Of a stretch of 64,000 nucleotides of DNA, positions 48,704-57,754 are shown piece by piece. How positions within the stretch are numbered: the first letter of the stretch is position 1; each line of letters begins with the position of its first letter. The position numbers were made by a program, and so were the translations under genes. The notes under the pieces are model-generated. The model was given only the letters and a program-made list of their open reading frames with translations, made no database searches and was not told where the DNA came from. Location of the stretch: positions 1,798,001 through 1,862,000 of the forward strand of contig NZ_CP054258.1 of the NCBI RefSeq assembly GCF_024181585.1, in the 5' to 3' direction. The stretch comes from Treponema socranskii subsp. buccale (lineage in GTDB: Bacteria > Spirochaetota > Spirochaetia > Treponematales > Treponemataceae).

Positions 48704-49352
48704 CGAACCGCTCCCATTTCCGTATTTCGATATTATTAATTTTATACGTTTCTCCGTCTTTTTCGAAATAGAGCAGCACGTCGACGCTGCCGCCGGAAAA
48801 AGCGAAACGCACGGGAACTTCCGCTCCCGCATCGTCGATAAACGGAGAAGCGCAAAGAGATGAATTAAAAAGCGGCGTTTGCGCATCCGGAAAATCCCGT
48901 CCGAAATGCGTTTTCCATCCGCTTTTCAAATCCGACAGAAAAAAAACGTACGAAAATAAATTTTCAGGGGCAAAAGATGCGTCCGCGCTCTCGTTGCGGG
49001 AAAGTGCGGAAATAAAAGCGTCGAGCGCGTTTTGCAATTCGCGCGATACGAGGGAAGTATCGAGACTTCCTAATCCGCTCACAAAAGGATAGAGCTCTGC
49101 CGGCTGAGCAAGCGAAGCGATCACCGATTCGGCTTCAAGCTTTACCGAAGAGAGGATGCCGTTCTTTTCGGCAATCGTTTGCACAAGCCTTTCTTTTTCG
49201 ATTTCGCGCGTCCACAGCGTATCCGCATCTTTTACGGCGGCTTTCGCGCGGAGCGTTTCCCCCGGATCGGAGACGAAGACGGCTTGATTGTCCGAGCACG
49301 ATGCGGCAAAAAAAAGGATACCGAACGCAAAAAAAAGGAGCGGACGCTTCAT
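48693..49352 (-). CDS. lipoprotein of unknown function
   Basis: 219 residues from ATG 49352. A signal peptide ends in lipobox AASC near residue 19. The mature part is mostly helical at first, then beta-rich with VRFAFSGGSVDVLLYF near the end. No recognised family. It is the first gene of a run with the PilZ-like gene (11-base overlap) and rpoZ. The longer frame to 49412 lacks a ribosome site. Confidence 0.7.
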   Translation of the reverse strand: MKRPLLFFAFGILFFAASCSDNQAVFVSDPGETLRAKAAVKDADTLWTREIEKERLVQTIAEKNGILSSVKLEAESVIASLAQPAELYPFVSGLGSLDTSLVSRELQNALDAFISALSRNESADASFAPENLFSYVFFLSDLKSGWKTHFGRDFPDAQTPLFNSSLCASPFIDDAGAEVPVRFAFSGGSVDVLLYFEKDGETYKINNIEIRKWERFDGK

Positions 49353-49460
49353 ACCATAACCATAACACAATATCGTGAAAAAATCCACGTATGAGCTTTT
49401 CGTTTGTCCCATATTTTATCCGGCAGCAGACAAACGAAAAAGCTCTTGTTTTCTCATCTC

Positions 49461-49488
49461 TTGACAATAAGTACCGAAAGATTATACC
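49461..49488 (+). promoter_or_regulatory. promoter of the kinase-araD unit
   Basis: Consensus TTGACA (49461-49466), a 16-base spacer, TATACC (49483-49488), about 40 bases of leader before the ATG at 49536. Confidence 0.5.
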
Positions 49489-49535
49489 GTAATCACGGAT
49501 ACATTATACGGGTACATCAGGAGCGGCAATATTTT

Positions 49536-51140
49536 ATGGAAGCAAAACTCATCGCAGAAGAAATACGATCGGGCAAAGCGATCCTCGGCATCGAACTCGG
49601 TTCGACGAGGATAAAATCGGTGCTCATCGATACGAAAAATGTCCCCGTCGCACAGGGTGCTTTCGATTGGGAAAACTCCTTTATCGACGGCATCTGGACC
49701 TATCCGCTCGATAAAGTGTACGAAGGCATCGCGGAAAGTTACGCTCGAATGAAAGAAGATGTCATGCAAAAGTACGGCGTAGAGCTCACAAAGCTGCGAG
49801 CGCTCGGCATCAGCGCGATGATGCACGGCTACCTCGTCTTCGACAAGTCCGGCAATCTGCTCGTCCCGTTCCGTACTTGGCGCAATACGATCACGACGGA
49901 AGCGGCGGCAAAGCTTTCGGCGTTCTTCGATTACCCCGTTCCCGAACGATGGAGCATATCCCATCTGTATCAGGCTGTTTTAAACGGCGAAAAGCATGTC
50001 GGAGACGTCGCGTTTATGACGACGCTCTCAGGCTACGTGCATTGGAAGCTGACAGGGAAAAAAGTGCTCGGTGTGGGAGATGCGTCGGGTATGTTCCCGA
50101 TCGACATCGCAACAAAAAATTACAATAAAAAAATGCTCGGCCGGTTTTCATCGCTCGTCGCGGAAAAAAAGTACGGCTGGAATATCGAAAGCGTTTTGCC
50201 CGAAGTGCTCGTTGCGGGAGACGACGCGGGTTCTCTTACGAAAGAAGGCGCCGCTCTGCTCGACAAAGACGGTGCGCTCGAAAGCGGCATTCCGCTCTGC
50301 CCGCCCGAAGGAGATGCGGGCACCGGCATGGTCGCAACGAATTCGGTCGCAAAGCGCACGGGCAACGTTTCGGCAGGCACATCCGTATTTGCGATGGTCG
50401 TGCTCGAAAAAGAGCTTTCAAAAACGTACAGCTGCAAAATCGATTTGGTGACGACGCCCGACGGTTCTCTTACGGCGATGGCACACGCAAACAACTGTAC
50501 CGGAGAATACGACAGCTGGATCGGCGTTTTCGGTGAAGCGGCGGCAGCTCTCGGCGCTCGCTTCGACAAAGGAACGCTCTACGATACGCTGCTCGGCCTC
50601 GCGTTGAAAGGGGACAAAGACTGCGGCGGTCTCATGCCGTACAACTATATTTCAGGCGAATCGATGACGGGTCTCGAATCAGGACGACCGCTTTTTGTGC
50701 GAACGCAAAGTGCCGGCTTTAGCCTTGCCAATTTTATGCGCGCCCAACTCTTTACCGCACTCGGCGCGCTACGTACCGGCATGGACATTCTGTTCGACAA
50801 AGAGCACGTCGCCCTCGATACCCTCGTCTGCCACGGAGGATTTTTCAAAACGGCGGAAACCGGTCTTCGCGTTATGGCGGCGGCAATGCACACGAAAGTC
50901 GCCGCTCTCGAGACGGCGGGCGAAGGCGGCCCATGGGGAATCGCCCTTCTCGCTTCATATATGGTACATAAAAACGGACGCAGCCTCGCGCAATTTTTAA
51001 ACGAAGACGTATTTGCATCGAGCGAATCGAAAACCGTCGTACCCGATCCCGCCGACGTCGAAGGATTCAATACATTCTTTGCGCGCTATACGAAGGGATT
51101 GCCCGTCGTAAAAGCCGCGACGGAATACATCGATTGGTAG
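49536..51140 (+). CDS. FGGY-family sugar kinase (ribulokinase/xylulokinase-like)
   Basis: 534 residues from ATG 49536; AGGAG lies 12 bases upstream, rather far. The N-terminal ATPase motif is GIELGSTRIKSVLID; SAMMHGYLVFDKSGN and GTGMVATNSVAKRTGNVSAGTS match FGGY kinases. The following gene encodes L-ribulose-5-phosphate 4-epimerase, which makes L-ribulokinase (AraB-like) activity the best inference. Xylulokinase is an alternative. The product feeds the pentose phosphate pathway. Confidence 0.85.
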   Translation: MEAKLIAEEIRSGKAILGIELGSTRIKSVLIDTKNVPVAQGAFDWENSFIDGIWTYPLDKVYEGIAESYARMKEDVMQKYGVELTKLRALGISAMMHGYLVFDKSGNLLVPFRTWRNTITTEAAAKLSAFFDYPVPERWSISHLYQAVLNGEKHVGDVAFMTTLSGYVHWKLTGKKVLGVGDASGMFPIDIATKNYNKKMLGRFSSLVAEKKYGWNIESVLPEVLVAGDDAGSLTKEGAALLDKDGALESGIPLCPPEGDAGTGMVATNSVAKRTGNVSAGTSVFAMVVLEKELSKTYSCKIDLVTTPDGSLTAMAHANNCTGEYDSWIGVFGEAAAALGARFDKGTLYDTLLGLALKGDKDCGGLMPYNYISGESMTGLESGRPLFVRTQSAGFSLANFMRAQLFTALGALRTGMDILFDKEHVALDTLVCHGGFFKTAETGLRVMAAAMHTKVAALETAGEGGPWGIALLASYMVHKNGRSLAQFLNEDVFASSESKTVVPDPADVEGFNTFFARYTKGLPVVKAATEYIDW

Positions 51141-51168
51141 AAACGACAATTTTTTACGGGAGACAAAT

Positions 51169-51894
51169 ATGGCAGGTGCATATCAAAGTTTAAAAGAAGA
51201 AGCATACGAAGCGAATATGGAAATCCCCAAACACGATCTCGCCGTGTACACGTGGGGCAACGTTTCCGCATTCGATGCGGGAAAAAGCGTGTTTGCGATA
51301 AAGCCGTCGGGCGTCCCTTATTCCGAATTGACGAGCGACGCTATGGTCGTCGTCGATTTGGACGGAAAAATCGTCGAAGGGAAACTGCGCCCGTCTTCGG
51401 ATACGCAGACGCACATCGTTTTGTATAAAGAATTCGCTGTAAAAGGCGGATGCAAAGTCGGCGGAATCATCCACACGCATTCGCCGGCTGCAGTCGGTTG
51501 GGCACAGGCGATGCGCGCCGTTCCGCTCTTCGGTACGACGCACGCCGATCACATCCAAACGGAAATCCCGTGTACGCCCTATCTTTCAAAAGAAGCCGTC
51601 GAACGCGATTACGAAAAAGAGACGGGTACGCTGATCGTCGAACATTTTAAACAGCACGGCTACAATCCGTCCGAAACGAATATGGTACTCGTCGGCGGAC
51701 ACGGCCCCTTTGCGTGGGGAAGCGATGCGGCAAAAGCGGTGTACAACGGCGTCGTCCTCGAAGAAGTGTGCAAGATGGCGCTCAATACGATACTCGTCAA
51801 TCCGGGCGCGATGCAGCTTCCCGACTACATCGTCAACAAGCACTATATGCGAAAGCACGGTCCCGCCGCTTACTACGGACAGCAAAACAGATAG
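51169..51894 (+). CDS. araD: L-ribulose-5-phosphate 4-epimerase
   Basis: 241 residues of the class II aldolase/AraD fold. Zinc ligands are in HTHSPAAVGWAQAM and GTTHADH. The N-terminal TWGNVSAFD is typical of AraD. It interconverts L-ribulose-5-phosphate and D-xylulose-5-phosphate. GGGAG lies ten bases before the ATG. It is 28 bases downstream of the sugar kinase. Confidence 0.92.
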   Translation: MAGAYQSLKEEAYEANMEIPKHDLAVYTWGNVSAFDAGKSVFAIKPSGVPYSELTSDAMVVVDLDGKIVEGKLRPSSDTQTHIVLYKEFAVKGGCKVGGIIHTHSPAAVGWAQAMRAVPLFGTTHADHIQTEIPCTPYLSKEAVERDYEKETGTLIVEHFKQHGYNPSETNMVLVGGHGPFAWGSDAAKAVYNGVVLEEVCKMALNTILVNPGAMQLPDYIVNKHYMRKHGPAAYYGQQNR

Positions 51895-51934
51895 AGGCAA
51901 TTTAAATTGCTCGACAGCCCGCCGAACAATCCGT

Positions 51935-53413
51935 CTACCGCTTCGATGCTTTCGCCCGCTCAGGCAGGTACGCTTCGTCGCGGATACGAACGAGAGAAGA
52001 GCTTTCAAGCGCCGTCGAACTGTAGAGCACGCACGGATGTCCGTCGAATGCCCATGAACGAAGCGTGCCCGTTTCGGAATCGATGAGGAGCCACTCGCCC
52101 GCTTCAGCTTTTCGAAGCGCGCATCCGGGCGAAATGATTTCAAGCGTATCGGCCGTATCGATTTTATTAAAAGGCGTAAACTCATACATACGCCAGCCGT
52201 CTTTTTTTTCGGCTGCGGCGGGTATTTTTTCAGGATGATTTTTTAAATCGCGTTCGCGCGCAAAGCGCGCTTCGTTACACAAAGCCGCAAGCGATTTTTG
52301 AAAATCGCACACCGTTTTTTCTCCGCGCAAAAAGATCGAACTCTGCTCCGCTTCGCTCACTTCGCTTCCGATTTCCGCCGCAAGCGCATAGGGACTGTCG
52401 GATGCGCCGCTTGTCGTCACGTCGGCGTCTTCGCGGCTGTAGTAAAATCCCGTCGTCGATTCCCGATGCGGCACATTGTCGAGCTCTGCGATAAAAGGAG
52501 CAGCCTCTTCGAAAGAAATTTTGCCGTCGAGCGCGTCGAGCGCTTTACGGTACGCCCTCGTTACGAGCGCAACGTAATACACGCTTTTCATCCGTCCTTC
52601 GATTTTTATCGCGTCGATACCCGCGTCTTTCATATCCGAAAGCTTATCGATCATATTGAGATCTTTACTCGAAAGGACTGCGGTAAAATTATCGCCTTCA
52701 AAAATCGGAAAATATTCACCTGCTCTTTTTTCTTCCGAAAGCCGCAATACACCCGATGAGGCGAGACGCTTCGCAGCATCCGCATCGAAAAACCGATTTT
52801 CGTCCGCGCTCACGCTGAAATTCCAGCGGCACGTATGAGAGCAAAAACCGCTCTGAGCGCTCCTACCTGTAAGATAGGCGCTCATAAGACAGCGACCGGA
52901 ATAGGCGATGCACATGGCGCCGTGACAAAAGGCTTCGAGCTCCATATCGGGAACGGCGTCTTTAATTTCTCGGATCTCTTTTAGCGAAGCTTCCCGTCCG
53001 AGCACGATGCGTTTAAATCCGAGCCGCTTATAAAACAAAGCGGCGGAAGCGTTGATGCAGCTCGCCTGCGTGCTCAAGTGAAGCGCCGCGCCGGGGAACG
53101 CTTTTTGCAAAATCGGCACGATGCCCAAATCCTGCACGATAAACGCATCGATCGGATAGCGCTTAAAATAATCGATATTGTTTTGAAAAGAAGCGATATC
53201 GTCATTGTGAAAGGCGATGTTGAGCGCGCAGTAAAGTTTTTTTCCGGGAAAGCGTTTTTTGAGCTCACATACTTGCTCGTATTCGTCGTCGTAAAAATTG
53301 TCGGCTTTGACGCGGAGCGAAAAATGCTTGAGACCGATGTACGCGGCGTCCGCTCCGTACGCGTATGCACAGTATAATTTTTTTACATTGCCTGCAGGCG
53401 AAAGAAGTTCCAT
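51935..53413 (-). CDS. peptidase U32 family protein (TrhP/RlhA-type RNA hydroxylation)
   Basis: 492 residues. The U32 signature EAFCHGAMCIAYSGRCLMSA is followed by GFCSHTCRW, giving the cysteine set of the family. An N-terminal MELLSPAGN barrel start is typical. Members TrhP and RlhA hydroxylate uridine or cytidine in tRNA and rRNA using prephenate-linked chemistry and probably an Fe-S cluster; which one applies here is open. It is 14 bases downstream of the hydrolase-like gene. Confidence 0.88.
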   Translation of the reverse strand: MELLSPAGNVKKLYCAYAYGADAAYIGLKHFSLRVKADNFYDDEYEQVCELKKRFPGKKLYCALNIAFHNDDIASFQNNIDYFKRYPIDAFIVQDLGIVPILQKAFPGAALHLSTQASCINASAALFYKRLGFKRIVLGREASLKEIREIKDAVPDMELEAFCHGAMCIAYSGRCLMSAYLTGRSAQSGFCSHTCRWNFSVSADENRFFDADAAKRLASSGVLRLSEEKRAGEYFPIFEGDNFTAVLSSKDLNMIDKLSDMKDAGIDAIKIEGRMKSVYYVALVTRAYRKALDALDGKISFEEAAPFIAELDNVPHRESTTGFYYSREDADVTTSGASDSPYALAAEIGSEVSEAEQSSIFLRGEKTVCDFQKSLAALCNEARFARERDLKNHPEKIPAAAEKKDGWRMYEFTPFNKIDTADTLEIISPGCALRKAEAGEWLLIDSETGTLRSWAFDGHPCVLYSSTALESSSLVRIRDEAYLPERAKASKR

Positions 53414-53427
53414 CGCAAAACTGCGCG

Positions 53428-54432
53428 CTACGCGTCCGACTGCAAAGAGTTTTCGAGACGCGGCTTATTGTGAAAGGATGTGCCCGCATCCGTATCGCCT
53501 TCTCCGGATATGACGCTGCCCGCCTTTCCGATCGCGAGGTGCGTTTCCCACAGGTGATCGTCGGCAAACTGAAAAAACGGCATCATCTTCGGCCACACAT
53601 CGAGTTCGCATTGCGAGCCGTTCGATGCGAGCAGCTCCGAAAACCGTTCGATATCGCCGAGCAAAAGCTCCTTTTCGCCGCACTGTATATACACCGGCGG
53701 AAAATCCGAAAGCTGTTCTTTTGCCGCGTATAAAGGAGAAACGAGCGGATTCGTTAAATTGGAAACGAAGGTATATATCTCTCCGCAGCGCAAAAGCGTT
53801 TCTCCGTTTATCAATTCGTCCGAAGCTTTTTTGCCCTTTGCAGCGGCGGCTTCTTCGGAAAAATCGAGCCACGGAGAGAAAAAGACGAGACGGGAAACGC
53901 CTGCACGGTATTTTTCGCGGAGGCTGAACAGGAGCGCACAGGCGATCGAAGCGCCCGAGCCGTCGGAGGCGATGATGATCTCGGGATGCGCGGCAGCTTT
54001 TTCCGCAGAAGCGTCGAGCGAACAGGCGACCTGCAATTCCGTGTACACCGTACGGAACACCGCCTGCACGTCTTCAAGCGCTGCGGGATAGGGATGCGCG
54101 GGCGCAAGGCGGAATTCCGGCACGACGACGCGGCTGAAAGATTTTGCCGCAAGGCGGGCGCAAAAGCCTCGCCACGAAGCGCGGGAGCCTGCGACAAAGG
54201 AGCCGCCGTGAATATAGATGACGATACGCCTCGAAGAATATATTTCGGGTGAAAGGACATCACAGGAAACCCCGCCGTAATTGTAATCCGTGCAGTCGAC
54301 GTGATTGGGCAAAACGGGACACGCAAATGTTTCTTCGATTTTGCTTCGGAAAGAGTCGACATTTAATTTCGGAGCGTAGACGAGAAGCTTGAGCCGTTTG
54401 AGCGCCGCCCGCCTGTCCTGCTGTACTGCCAT
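53428..54432 (-). CDS. alpha/beta hydrolase (HSL-like) with degenerate catalytic residues
   Basis: 334 residues. The oxyanion motif HGGSF near residue 75 and the overall layout match the hormone-sensitive lipase group. The nucleophile elbow, normally GDSAG, reads SDGSG, with Gly at the serine position. The region usually containing the catalytic His (WPxMxH) reads WPKMMPFF. The enzyme may be inactive or use other residues. No signal peptide. The ATG lies six bases after a TATACT box with no ribosome site. It is divergent from metA. Confidence 0.75.
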   Translation of the reverse strand: MAVQQDRRAALKRLKLLVYAPKLNVDSFRSKIEETFACPVLPNHVDCTDYNYGGVSCDVLSPEIYSSRRIVIYIHGGSFVAGSRASWRGFCARLAAKSFSRVVVPEFRLAPAHPYPAALEDVQAVFRTVYTELQVACSLDASAEKAAAHPEIIIASDGSGASIACALLFSLREKYRAGVSRLVFFSPWLDFSEEAAAAKGKKASDELINGETLLRCGEIYTFVSNLTNPLVSPLYAAKEQLSDFPPVYIQCGEKELLLGDIERFSELLASNGSQCELDVWPKMMPFFQFADDHLWETHLAIGKAGSVISGEGDTDAGTSFHNKPRLENSLQSDA

Positions 54433-54438
54433 TGGAGC

Positions 54439-54471
54439 AGTATAGCAAATTTAAAGAACTTCCGCTATACT
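54439..54471. promoter_or_regulatory. mutually overlapping divergent promoters of the hydrolase gene and metA
   Basis: Plus: TAGCAA (54443-54448), 17 bases, TATACT (54466-54471), eight bases to the metA ATG. Minus: TAGCGG (54462-54467), 17 bases, TATACT (54439-54444), six bases to the hydrolase ATG. Each -35 overlaps the other promoter's -10. Confidence 0.6.
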
Positions 54472-54479
54472 CGTTTATT

Positions 54480-55388
54480 ATGCCAATTAAGATTCAATCG
54501 GATTTACCGGCACGCAGCATCCTCGAGCGCGAAAACGTATTCGTCATGACCGACAAACGGGCAAAAGCGCAGGATATCCGTCCGCTCAAAATCGCGATCG
54601 TCAATCTTATGCCGGTAAAAGAAATAACGGAAACGCAGCTTTTGCGCGTTTTGGCAAACACGCCGCTGCAAGTTGAAATATCGCTCGTGCGTATGGAAAA
54701 TCACGTGTCGCGCCATACGAGCCGCTATTATCTCGAAAAGTTTTACATCACGACGAGCGCGCTTTTAAAGCACAAATTCGACGGCATGATCATCACCGGT
54801 GCGCCCGTCGAACAACTGCCTTTCGAACAGGTCGATTACTGGGACGAACTGTGCGCCATCATGGACTACGCGAAGACGAACGTATTTTCAACGTTATACG
54901 TGTGCTGGGGCGCGTTCGCGGGATTGTATCACCTCTACGGTATCGACAAATACCCGCTCGACAAAAAAATGTTCGGCGTATTTATGAACACGCGCCTCAC
55001 GAATGCCGATCCGCTGCTGCGCGGTTTCGACGACAGCTTTCCGATTCCGCAGTCGCGCCACACGACGATCCGAGCCGAAGACGTCGCTTCTTGCAAAGCG
55101 CTCGTCGCCCTCGCTTCTTCACGAGAATCGGGAACGACGCTCATCAAGTCGAAAGACAACCGCGAAATCTTTATGACCGGGCACCTCGAATACGACACCG
55201 GCACGCTTGCCGAAGAATATGCCCGCGACAAAAAAAAGAATCTTCCCATTGAAATACCCGAGCACTATTTTCCGGGCGACGATCCGCAAAAAACGCCCGC
55301 TTCGACGTGGAGAAGCACGGCGTATTTATTTTATTCGAACTGGCTCAACTATTACGTCTATCAGGAAACACCGTTCAATTTCGTATGA
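54480..55388 (+). CDS. metA: homoserine O-acyltransferase, MetA family (predicted acetyl-CoA-specific)
   Basis: 302 residues from ATG 54480. The catalytic Cys142 lies in YVCWGAFAGLYHLYG. The residue at position 111, in TGAPVE, is Glu. Published work on MetA assigned Glu here to acetyl-CoA use and Gly to succinyl-CoA use, so O-acetylhomoserine is the inferred product, for methionine synthesis. The longer frame to 54432 covers the promoter and is rejected. No ribosome site; the -10 box ends eight bases before the ATG. Confidence 0.92.
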   Translation: MPIKIQSDLPARSILERENVFVMTDKRAKAQDIRPLKIAIVNLMPVKEITETQLLRVLANTPLQVEISLVRMENHVSRHTSRYYLEKFYITTSALLKHKFDGMIITGAPVEQLPFEQVDYWDELCAIMDYAKTNVFSTLYVCWGAFAGLYHLYGIDKYPLDKKMFGVFMNTRLTNADPLLRGFDDSFPIPQSRHTTIRAEDVASCKALVALASSRESGTTLIKSKDNREIFMTGHLEYDTGTLAEEYARDKKKNLPIEIPEHYFPGDDPQKTPASTWRSTAYLFYSNWLNYYVYQETPFNFV

Positions 55389-55416
55389 TTAACAATTTTA
55401 ATCGGAAGTCCGGATT

Positions 55417-56037
55417 ATGAAAAAGTATCTGTTTATTTTCGATATGGGAAGCGTACTCGTCGAAAACGACGAGCCGTGGCCGGAAGCGATGAAAGCACTC
55501 GGTCTTCCCGATACTCCGAAAGAAAACTCGCCGTACATCCATCTGTACCGCGCGGCGGCCCGAGGCGATATCACATCGATGGAATTTTCACTCCTCGTCG
55601 CCGAACGCGCAAAGCTCCCCCGTCCGACGGAAAATTATTGGAAAAAATTCTTCCGCCCGACGCTGAAAACCGAAACGACGAAACTCATCAAAGCGATAAA
55701 AAAATCGGACGCGCGCATCGTATGCGGAACGAACACGTTCGACGTGTATTACGACTATCTTTCGGAAGCGGGTTTTTACGCCGACTTCGATAAAGTGTAC
55801 GCATCCTGTTTTATGCACACGAGAAAGCCCGACGTATCGTTTTGGCAGTATATCCGCAACGAAGAAAAAACATACGATTTTTCCGATATGCTCTTTTTCG
55901 ACGACTCCGAAGCAAATGTGCGCGCCGCGGAAAGCCTCGGCATACACGCTCACCGCTTTACAGGCGCCGATAAAGCGAAGGAATTCATTCTGTCTGTTTC
56001 GGGAAACGACTGTAAAATCGATTTTAATAAATTTTAA
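55417..56037 (+). CDS. HAD-superfamily hydrolase
   Basis: 206 residues. Motif I is FDMGSVLVEN (Asp near residue 10; the second acidic position is Gly, as in YihX-like members), motif II is CGTNTF and motif III/IV is DMLFFDDSEANVRAA. A small-molecule phosphatase is inferred with unknown substrate. It lies 28 bases after metA and 17 before the sensor kinase. Confidence 0.8.
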   Translation: MKKYLFIFDMGSVLVENDEPWPEAMKALGLPDTPKENSPYIHLYRAAARGDITSMEFSLLVAERAKLPRPTENYWKKFFRPTLKTETTKLIKAIKKSDARIVCGTNTFDVYYDYLSEAGFYADFDKVYASCFMHTRKPDVSFWQYIRNEEKTYDFSDMLFFDDSEANVRAAESLGIHAHRFTGADKAKEFILSVSGNDCKIDFNKF

Positions 56038-56054
56038 TAAATACGGCAAATGCG

Positions 56055-57752
56055 ATGATCGAACACGGGCTGAAAACGATGCGTGCGGTAAAATACGAAA
56101 AAAACAGTTTTCACGATGCGATGCTCCGTATCGTCGCCGTTTCGTCTCTCCTGCCTCTTTTTTCGGCGGCGATCGCGTTTTGCATTTTTGCATACATTTA
56201 CTTTAACGCGGGTATCCTTGCGGAAAACAAAAACGACAACGAAGCGGTCGCTCACGAACTTCGCTCGATCTTTCAAACCTATGTACAGGAATTGAATGCT
56301 TCGGCCTTCGACTTCGAGGCGAAACTGCCGCAAGGTGAAAACGCCAATACGTTTTTGACGCTTGAAATTCAATTTATGAATCGGCAGGGACATTCGGCCG
56401 ATTTTTACCTTTTCGATGAAAATTCCCGCCTGCTCTTTTCTTCCACATCGATGCCGCTCTCCTTTATGCCGCCCGATGTCGGACGGAACTGGGGTTTATA
56501 CAAGCGGATGGAGGAGCGGCCGGGCACCGTTCAGTGCACATTTTTCCGCGGCAATCTCCTCATCGGAAAAAAGCTCGCCGAAGGCTGTGCCGTATTTGTC
56601 ATCCCCGCATTCTATTTTACAACCCACACCCTCGAGCACGTTTCAAATATCGCCGTCACGAACCGCTACGGAGAAATAGCGCTTTCATCGACGGCGATGT
56701 TTACCGGCAATTTTAACCGTATCGATCCGCAGGCTGCAAAGGCAGCGTCGTTTTTTTCTTTTAAAAACAATCGGTATTTTAAAACGGAGCGTCATATCCG
56801 TCTCGCAGACGAAACGTTTATCGTCTATACCTTTTCCGCCGTCAAGCGGACTTTCGCAATGCTCGTCTTAGGCGGTTCGATATTGCTGTGCATCATCGCG
56901 CTTTCAGGCCTCATCACCTATGCGGCCGTTGCGCGCTCGGTTACAAAGCGGACGAATTCGATTGATAAAATAGCGGCGTGCTTCGACGAAGTACAAAAAG
57001 GCAATTTAACAAAGCGGATGACGCTCGAAGAAAACGACGAATTTGCCGTCATCGCGAATTCGTACAATACGATGATTCAAAGCATCGACGAGCTGCTGCG
57101 GAAGAACAAAGAGATAAACGAAGAGACGACGAGGGCGCAGATCAAACAGCTTGAAAGCCAATTCAATCCGCATTTTCTGTCGAACACGCTGCAGGTTATC
57201 AAATACATGGTAACCCTCGAACCGGACGCCGTCCCTGCGATCATCGATCATCTTTCAAAACTGCTTCGCTACAGTATAAACGCTTCGGAAGCAAGGTGTA
57301 CGCTTGCCGAAGATTTGGAATATACGAAACACTATATCGCGATCCAGCGCTTCCGTTTTACCGATACGCTCGACTGTAAACTCGATGTTTCAGAAGCGGC
57401 GCAAAGCTGCATCGTACCGAAACTCCTCGTGCAGCCGCTCATCGAAAACGCAATCCAATACGGTTTAGCCGGAACCGGCGGAAAGAGAAAATTATTAATT
57501 ATTATACGCGCTCATATCGAAAACGGAAACCTCATCATCAACGTTACGGATGACGGTAACGGCATGGACGAAAAAAAAGTTTCCGAACTGCACGAGATGC
57601 TTTCCGAGCGTACGCGGACGACGAATCACTTCGGCCTGTACAATATCGCAAAACGCATACGCTTGCTCTACGGAGAAAAATCGGATATGATTATTAAAAG
57701 CGGCTTGCATCGCGGAACTTCGATAACGATATCTTTTCCCGCAGTATTTTGA
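56055..57752 (+). CDS. sensor histidine kinase, LytS/YesM type
   Basis: About 565 residues (an ATG eight codons downstream is also possible). A first membrane helix near 30-50, an extracytoplasmic sensing region, a second helix near 275-300, HAMP, then the His_kinase motif QFNPHFLSNTLQV with phosphoacceptor His near 373 and an ATPase domain with QPLIENAIQYG and DDGNGM. It overlaps the response regulator region. Together they probably control the downstream tricarboxylate transporter. Confidence 0.9.
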   Translation: MIEHGLKTMRAVKYEKNSFHDAMLRIVAVSSLLPLFSAAIAFCIFAYIYFNAGILAENKNDNEAVAHELRSIFQTYVQELNASAFDFEAKLPQGENANTFLTLEIQFMNRQGHSADFYLFDENSRLLFSSTSMPLSFMPPDVGRNWGLYKRMEERPGTVQCTFFRGNLLIGKKLAEGCAVFVIPAFYFTTHTLEHVSNIAVTNRYGEIALSSTAMFTGNFNRIDPQAAKAASFFSFKNNRYFKTERHIRLADETFIVYTFSAVKRTFAMLVLGGSILLCIIALSGLITYAAVARSVTKRTNSIDKIAACFDEVQKGNLTKRMTLEENDEFAVIANSYNTMIQSIDELLRKNKEINEETTRAQIKQLESQFNPHFLSNTLQVIKYMVTLEPDAVPAIIDHLSKLLRYSINASEARCTLAEDLEYTKHYIAIQRFRFTDTLDCKLDVSEAAQSCIVPKLLVQPLIENAIQYGLAGTGGKRKLLIIIRAHIENGNLIINVTDDGNGMDEKKVSELHEMLSERTRTTNHFGLYNIAKRIRLLYGEKSDMIIKSGLHRGTSITISFPAVF

Positions 57753-57754
57753 TT

